NCBI GenBank assembly: GCA_023389135.1
Contig: JAEWEX010000163.1
Span: 1-6,699, forward strand
Source: Pseudomonadota bacterium
GTDB lineage: Bacteria; Pseudomonadota; Alphaproteobacteria; Rhizobiales; Methylopilaceae
Length of the DNA: 6,699 nucleotides
Direction: 5' to 3'
Under the pieces are notes generated by a model, which worked only from the letters and a program-made list of their open reading frames with translations, did not search any database and was not told where the DNA came from. Each line of letters starts with the position of its first letter. Position 1 is the first letter of the stretch. Of the stretch, positions 1 to 6,699 are shown in pieces. Made by a program: the position numbers and the translations under genes.

Positions 1-301
1 GCGCCAGCGCGTCGCCATCGCCCGCGCGCTGGCCATGCAGCCCTCCGTCATGCTGTTCGACGAGCCAACATCCGCGCTCGACCCCGAACTTGTCGGCGAG
101 GTGCTGGCCACCATGGAGCAGGTGGCAGCGGAGGGCATGACCATGATCGTGGCGACCCACGAGATGGGCTTCGCCCGCTCGGTCGCCGACAAGGTGGTGT
201 TCATGGACCAGGGCAAGGAGGTGGAGGCAGGGGCGCCGGAGGATCTGTTCGACCGGCCGAAGCACGAGCGGCTCCAGCGCTTCCTTGAGAAGATCCTCTG
301 A
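1..301 (+). CDS. Polar amino acid ABC transporter ATP-binding protein, C-terminal part (5' end outside window)
   Basis: This is the nucleotide-binding subunit of an ABC importer of the GlnQ/HisP/ArtP (polar amino acid) type; it would hydrolyse ATP on the cytoplasmic face of the membrane to drive solute uptake. The frame is open from base 2 to the TGA at 299-301, so about the last 99 residues are present. The visible part starts in the end of the ABC signature ([11 protein letters not shown]). It continues with Walker B plus D-loop ([14 protein letters not shown]), the H-loop histidine ([11 protein letters not shown]), and the family-typical tail ending [11 protein letters not shown]. Walker A and the start codon lie upstream of the window. 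The first ATG in view (35) is internal to the gene. The next gene starts 4 bp after the stop, suggesting one transcript. The ATPase class is secure; the transported solute is unknown, since this subfamily serves amino acids and related small polar compounds and the binding protein is not visible. Confidence 0.95.
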   Translation, partial: RQRVAIARALAMQPSVMLFDEPTSALDPELVGEVLATMEQVAAEGMTMIVATHEMGFARSVADKVVFMDQGKEVEAGAPEDLFDRPKHERLQRFLEKIL

Positions 302-305
302 GCCT

Positions 306-1283
306 ATGAGGGCGCTCGTCACCGGAGCTGCCGGCTTCATCGGCCTCAATGTCGCCGAGGCGCTGCTGGCGCGTGGCGACGAGGTGGTGCTGGCCGACCG
401 CGCCCCGCTGCCGGAGCGGGCGCGCCGTGACTTCGCCGCGCTGCCCGGCCGCTTCCGCGAGGTCCGGTTCGACGTCGCACAGCCCGATGCCGCCGCCGGC
501 CTGATCGCCGAGGTGGAGCCGACGACGGTGTTCCACGGCGCGGCGCTGACGCCCGGGCGCGGCAGCGAGGCCGCGCGCGCCGCCGACGCCGTGGCGGTCA
601 ACGTGCTGGGAACGGTGCGCATGGTGGAGGCGGCGGCGCCGGTGGCGCGTCGCTTCGTGATGCTGAGCTCGGGCTCGGTCTACGGCGCCAATGCGCGCTC
701 GCAGCCCCAACTCGACGAGGCCGGGACGCCGCCCGCCCCCGCCGAGGTCTATCCGGTAACCAAGCTCGCCGCGGAACGGCTGGCGACGCGGCTCGGCGAA
801 CTCGCCGAGCTGGACGTGCGCGTCTTGCGCATCGGGACCGCATACGGGCCGTGGGAACGGCGGACGGACGCGCGCGACACGCCCAGCGCGCTGTGGCAGG
901 TGACGCGGCTGGCGCAGGAGGGCCGCGAGGCCGTGCTGCCCCGCGAGGGGCGGCGGGACTGGATTTATTCGCGCGACGTGGCGGGCGCCGCGCTGGCGCT
1001 GGCGGATGTCGCGACGCGCCCGTCCGCCGCCGTGAATGTCGGGCTGGGCGACGCGTTTTCCGTCAGCGGCTGGTGCGAGCGCCTGTCCGAACGCTGGCGG
1101 GGCTTCCGCCACCGCATCGCGGACGCGGGAGAGGCGGTCAATGTGGACTTCTACGGACCGGACCGCAGCCCGTTGTCGATCGCGCGGCTGACGGGCGAGG
1201 TCGGCTTCCGCCCGGCTTTCGGCCTGGACGCCGCCTTCCGCGACCTGATGGGCTGGCTCGACCGGGAGGGCGACCATGGCTGA
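306..1283 (+). CDS. NAD-dependent epimerase/dehydratase (extended SDR family)
   Basis: This is a 325-residue cytoplasmic extended short-chain dehydrogenase. The N-terminal Rossmann fold shows VTGAAGFIG (Gly7, Gly10, Gly13) and an acidic residue at the end of the second strand (Asp31 in VLADR), which favours NAD over NADP. The catalytic set is intact: the serine segment LSSGSVYG (residues 120-127) and the Tyr149-xxx-Lys153 pair in YPVTK. The usual GTAYGP segment and a YSRDVAGA block follow in the substrate half. The C-terminal stretch (YGPDRSPLSIARL, then GFRP) resembles family members acting on sugar acids or nucleotide sugars. I chose ATG 306 because it puts the glycine motif at residue 7; an in-frame TTG at 285 lies inside the upstream gene. 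No strong ribosome binding site is visible before 306, so translation may depend on the upstream gene. The 3' end overlaps the hydantoinase start by 8 bp. The family is confident; whether it epimerises, dehydrates or simply dehydrogenates, and on what, is open. Confidence 0.9.
   Translation: MRALVTGAAGFIGLNVAEALLARGDEVVLADRAPLPERARRDFAALPGRFREVRFDVAQPDAAAGLIAEVEPTTVFHGAALTPGRGSEAARAADAVAVNVLGTVRMVEAAAPVARRFVMLSSGSVYGANARSQPQLDEAGTPPAPAEVYPVTKLAAERLATRLGELAELDVRVLRIGTAYGPWERRTDARDTPSALWQVTRLAQEGREAVLPREGRRDWIYSRDVAGAALALADVATRPSAAVNVGLGDAFSVSGWCERLSERWRGFRHRIADAGEAVNVDFYGPDRSPLSIARLTGEVGFRPAFGLDAAFRDLMGWLDREGDHG
1264..1270 (+). promoter_or_regulatory. Ribosome binding site of the hydantoinase gene
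   Basis: GGGAGGG lies 5 bases upstream of the ATG at 1276 and is a strong purine-rich Shine-Dalgarno-like match. It sits inside the end of the epimerase reading frame. It supports ATG 1276 as the start and suggests efficient initiation despite the 8-bp gene overlap. Confidence 0.65.
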
Positions 1284-2739
1284 GGGGCTCGACCTCGTCA
1301 TCCACGGCGGCACCGTGGTGACGCCGGACGGCGTCGCGGAGACGGATGTGGAGATCGCCGGCGGACGGATCGCGCGGCTGGGCCGGGGCCTGCCGGCGGC
1401 GGAGACCGTGGACGCCCGCGGCCTGCTCGTGCTGCCGGGCGGCGTCGACGCCCATTGCCACATCGACCAGATGACCTCCACCGGGGCGCGCACGGCCGAC
1501 GATTTCCATGACGCGTCGGTGGGGGCCGCCTTCGGCGGCACGACGACGCTCATCGCCTTCGCCGCCCAGCACCGCGGCCAGCGCCTCGCCGCGGTCGTCG
1601 AGGACTACCGCGCCCGCGCCGAGGGCCGCGCGGTGGTCGACTACGGCTTCCACATGATCGTGACGGATGCCGGGCCCCGGACCGTGGAGGAGGACATCCC
1701 CGCCCTGGTCGCCCAGGGCTTCACCTCCATCAAGATCTACCTCACCTACGACGCGCTCAAGCTGGCCGACACGGCGGCGCTGGACGTGATGCTGGCCGCG
1801 CGCCGGCTCGGCGCCATGACCATGGTCCATGCCGAGAGCCACGACATCATCGCCTGGCTGACCTCGCGCATGCTGGCCTCCGGCCACGGCTCGCTGCGGC
1901 ACTACCCGTTCTCCCGTCCGGCACTGGCCGAGCGCGACGCCACCCACCACGCAATCACGCTGGCCGAGCTGGTGGAGACGCCAATCGTGGTCGTCCACGT
2001 CTCCAGCGCCGAGGCGTTGGAACAGATCCGGTGGGCGCGCGCCCGCGGCCAGCCGATCTTCGCGGAGACCTGCCCGCAATATCTGACGCTCACCGCTGAC
2101 GACCTCGACCGCCAGCCCGAGGAGGCGGTAAAGTTCTGCTGCAGCCCGCCCATGCGGGACGAGGACAGCCAGGACGCGCTGTGGCGGGGCATGGCGGAGG
2201 GCGCCGTGTCGCTGGTCTCCTCCGACCACTCCGCCTTCCGGATGGAGGGGCCCGAGGGCAAGCTACGCGCCGGCCCCGACCCGGCCTTCAACCAGGTGCC
2301 CTATGGCCTTCCGGGCATCGAGGCGCGGCTGCCGCTGGTGTTTTCAGAAGGGGTGTCGGCGGGCCGCATCGGCATCGAGCGCTTCGTGGAGCTGACGTCG
2401 ACGGCGCCGGCGCGGCTCTATGGGCTCGCCGGCCGCAAGGGCGTGATCGCGCCGGGCGCCGACGCCGACATCGCGCTTTGGGACGCCAAGGCGCGACGCA
2501 GGATCACCGCCGCCGACCTTCATGACGGCGTCGGCTACACGCCTTACGAGGGGCGCGACATCACCGGCTGGCCGGTCGCGACCTTCGTCCGTGGCAAGGC
2601 GGTGATGCGGGACGGCCAGCTGCTCGCCCGGCCGGGCCATGGCCGGCTGCTGGCGCGCAATCTTCCCGGCGTGCCGGCGCGATCCGCCCCCGACGGCCGG
2701 CGGCGCTTCGACGTCATGGAATGCCGGATGATCGACTGA
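1276..2739 (+). CDS. Dihydropyrimidinase / D-hydantoinase-family cyclic amidohydrolase
   Basis: This is a 487-residue cytoplasmic metal-dependent hydrolase of the amidohydrolase superfamily, close to the usual 460-490 residues of hydantoinases. The family opens cyclic amide rings (hydantoins, dihydropyrimidines) to N-carbamoyl amino acids. The binuclear metal site is complete: His60 and His62 in DAHCHID, the lysine expected to be carboxylated (Lys153 in SIKIYLTYD) with the catalytic-site Tyr158 five residues on, His185 (VHAES), His241 (VVHVSS) and Asp317 (SSDHS). The substrate-binding serine is also present (Ser290 in CSPPMR). The C-terminal beta-sandwich region carries the typical RKGVIAPGADADIALWD block (from about residue 393). 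In the substrate loop, where hydantoinases usually have NG, this protein has Tyr343 (QVPYGLPGIE), so its substrate may differ from classical hydantoins. ATG 1276 is supported by GGGAGGG just upstream and by the family N-terminus (LVIHGGTVV). It is the last gene of the + strand group; no carbamoylase is in view. Allantoinase or phenylhydantoinase-like activity are alternatives. Confidence 0.93.
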   Translation: MAEGLDLVIHGGTVVTPDGVAETDVEIAGGRIARLGRGLPAAETVDARGLLVLPGGVDAHCHIDQMTSTGARTADDFHDASVGAAFGGTTTLIAFAAQHRGQRLAAVVEDYRARAEGRAVVDYGFHMIVTDAGPRTVEEDIPALVAQGFTSIKIYLTYDALKLADTAALDVMLAARRLGAMTMVHAESHDIIAWLTSRMLASGHGSLRHYPFSRPALAERDATHHAITLAELVETPIVVVHVSSAEALEQIRWARARGQPIFAETCPQYLTLTADDLDRQPEEAVKFCCSPPMRDEDSQDALWRGMAEGAVSLVSSDHSAFRMEGPEGKLRAGPDPAFNQVPYGLPGIEARLPLVFSEGVSAGRIGIERFVELTSTAPARLYGLAGRKGVIAPGADADIALWDAKARRRITAADLHDGVGYTPYEGRDITGWPVATFVRGKAVMRDGQLLARPGHGRLLARNLPGVPARSAPDGRRRFDVMECRMID

Positions 2740-2770
2740 GTCCTGTCGGCGGCCCGCGCTTTTCGCCGCT

Positions 2771-6198
<3,428 letters not shown>

Positions 6199-6202
<4 letters not shown>

Positions 6203-6699
6203 GCGAACAGCCCGTGCAGGAACCAGCGCGGCACGCCGGTTTCGCGGCCGAACAGGCCCTCGCGGAACACCCAGAAGCGGTGGCCCGCCTCGTCTTCCAC
6301 GCGGAAATAGTCGCGGGTGAGGCTGTCGTCGCCGCGCCGCCACCATTCCGGCGCGATGCGCTCCGGCCCCTCCGCGCGTGCGACCTCGTACATCCTGCGC
6401 CGCCAGCGGAAACGCCGCGGCGGGCCGTCGGGCACCTCGGCCAGCGCCTCGATGGGCTGCGGAGGATCGAACAGGTGCAGCGGCCGCGGCGGCGGCTCGC
6501 CGGGCTCCGGCGGCGGCCAGGTCCCGGCGGGAGTTGCGCCGGCGGGTGCGGTAGCAGGCACCATCCGCGCGGCGCGCTCCGGCACATGGCTGTCCGCCGG
6601 CACGATGCGCCTTAGCGCGGTCGCGCCGAAGCGGGCGGCAAGACGGTCGATCAATCGCTCGACCTCCTCCGCATCGGCCGTGCGGCGGTCGAGCCCCGC
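6199..6699 (-). CDS. imuB: ImuB, Y-family polymerase-like mutasome protein, C-terminal part (5' end outside window)
   Basis: The frame is open from the right edge to the TGA at 6201-6199, giving the last 166 residues of ImuB. ImuB resembles Y-family polymerases but lacks catalytic residues; in the cassette it acts as the adaptor linking DnaE2 and ImuA to the sliding clamp. The visible part holds the end of the polymerase-like region (VERLIDRLAARFG, then ADSHVPERA), a proline-rich linker (residues about 45-73 of the visible part), and the conserved ImuB C-terminal block: LHLFDPPQPI, PDGPPRRFRWRRR, GPERIAPEWW, TRDYFRVEDEAG and a final RWFLHGLFA. The core and the expected clamp-binding motif are outside the window. 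The TTG at 6654 is an internal codon, not a start. The gene directly precedes dnaE2 with a 4-base overlap, the standard imuA-imuB-dnaE2 order. Identification rests on this C-terminal block plus position. Confidence 0.92.

Noticed and set aside
285..305. TTG at 285 as an upstream start of the epimerase gene
   Set aside because: It lies inside the ABC ATPase gene, adds seven residues unlike the family N-terminus, and ATG 306 places the Rossmann glycine motif at the normal position.
201..2291. Minus-strand open frames of 450, 363 and 129 codons across the epimerase and hydantoinase genes
   Set aside because: They are composition-driven shadows of two well-supported + strand genes and show no family motifs.
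2749..2769. GCGGC/GCCGC hairpin as a bidirectional terminator between the convergent genes
   Set aside because: The stem is only 5 bp with an 11-base loop and no T-run follows on either strand; such pairings are common by chance at this GC content.
6203..6346. An upstream start for dnaE2 at 6346
   Set aside because: The extra 48 residues are Arg/Pro/Gly-rich, overlap the conserved imuB C-terminal block in another frame, and conflict with the ATGA junction at 6199-6202.

Overview
The window comes from a GC-rich genome with strong G/C preference at third codon positions. It is almost completely coding. The imuB-dnaE2 mutagenesis cassette, together with the style of the proteins, points to an alphaproteobacterium, most likely of the Hyphomicrobiales (Rhizobiales) type. 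That assignment is an inference from gene content; no rRNA or other taxonomic marker is present.

Left half, + strand (1-2739): the tail of a polar-amino-acid-type ABC transporter ATPase, an NAD-dependent epimerase/dehydratase of the extended SDR family, and a cyclic amidohydrolase of the dihydropyrimidinase/D-hydantoinase family. The gap between the first two genes is 4 bp and the second and third overlap by 8 bp, so they look like the distal end of one operon that starts upstream of the window. The likely theme is uptake and ring-opening breakdown of a small nitrogenous compound (cyclic amide, ureide or hydantoin-like), with the SDR oxidising or epimerising a polyol or sugar-acid-like intermediate. 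The actual substrate cannot be read from the sequence.

Right half, - strand (6699 down to 2771): the C-terminal part of imuB (catalytically inactive Y-family polymerase-like protein) followed by the complete dnaE2 (imuC, error-prone C-family DNA polymerase). They share an ATGA stop/start overlap. This is the core of the damage-inducible translesion 'mutasome'; imuA and the expected LexA-controlled promoter would lie beyond the right edge. All three polymerase aspartates of DnaE2 are present.

The two operons converge with only 31 bp between their stop codons. No RNA genes, mobile elements, CRISPR arrays or large repeats were seen, and there is no gene-free stretch over 300 bp. I did not find a clearly new system. 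The points most worth a second look are the ABC-SDR-hydantoinase combination, a substrate-loop substitution in the hydantoinase, a proline-rich insertion in the DnaE2 PHP domain, and an ELPLF clamp-motif-like pentapeptide in DnaE2.
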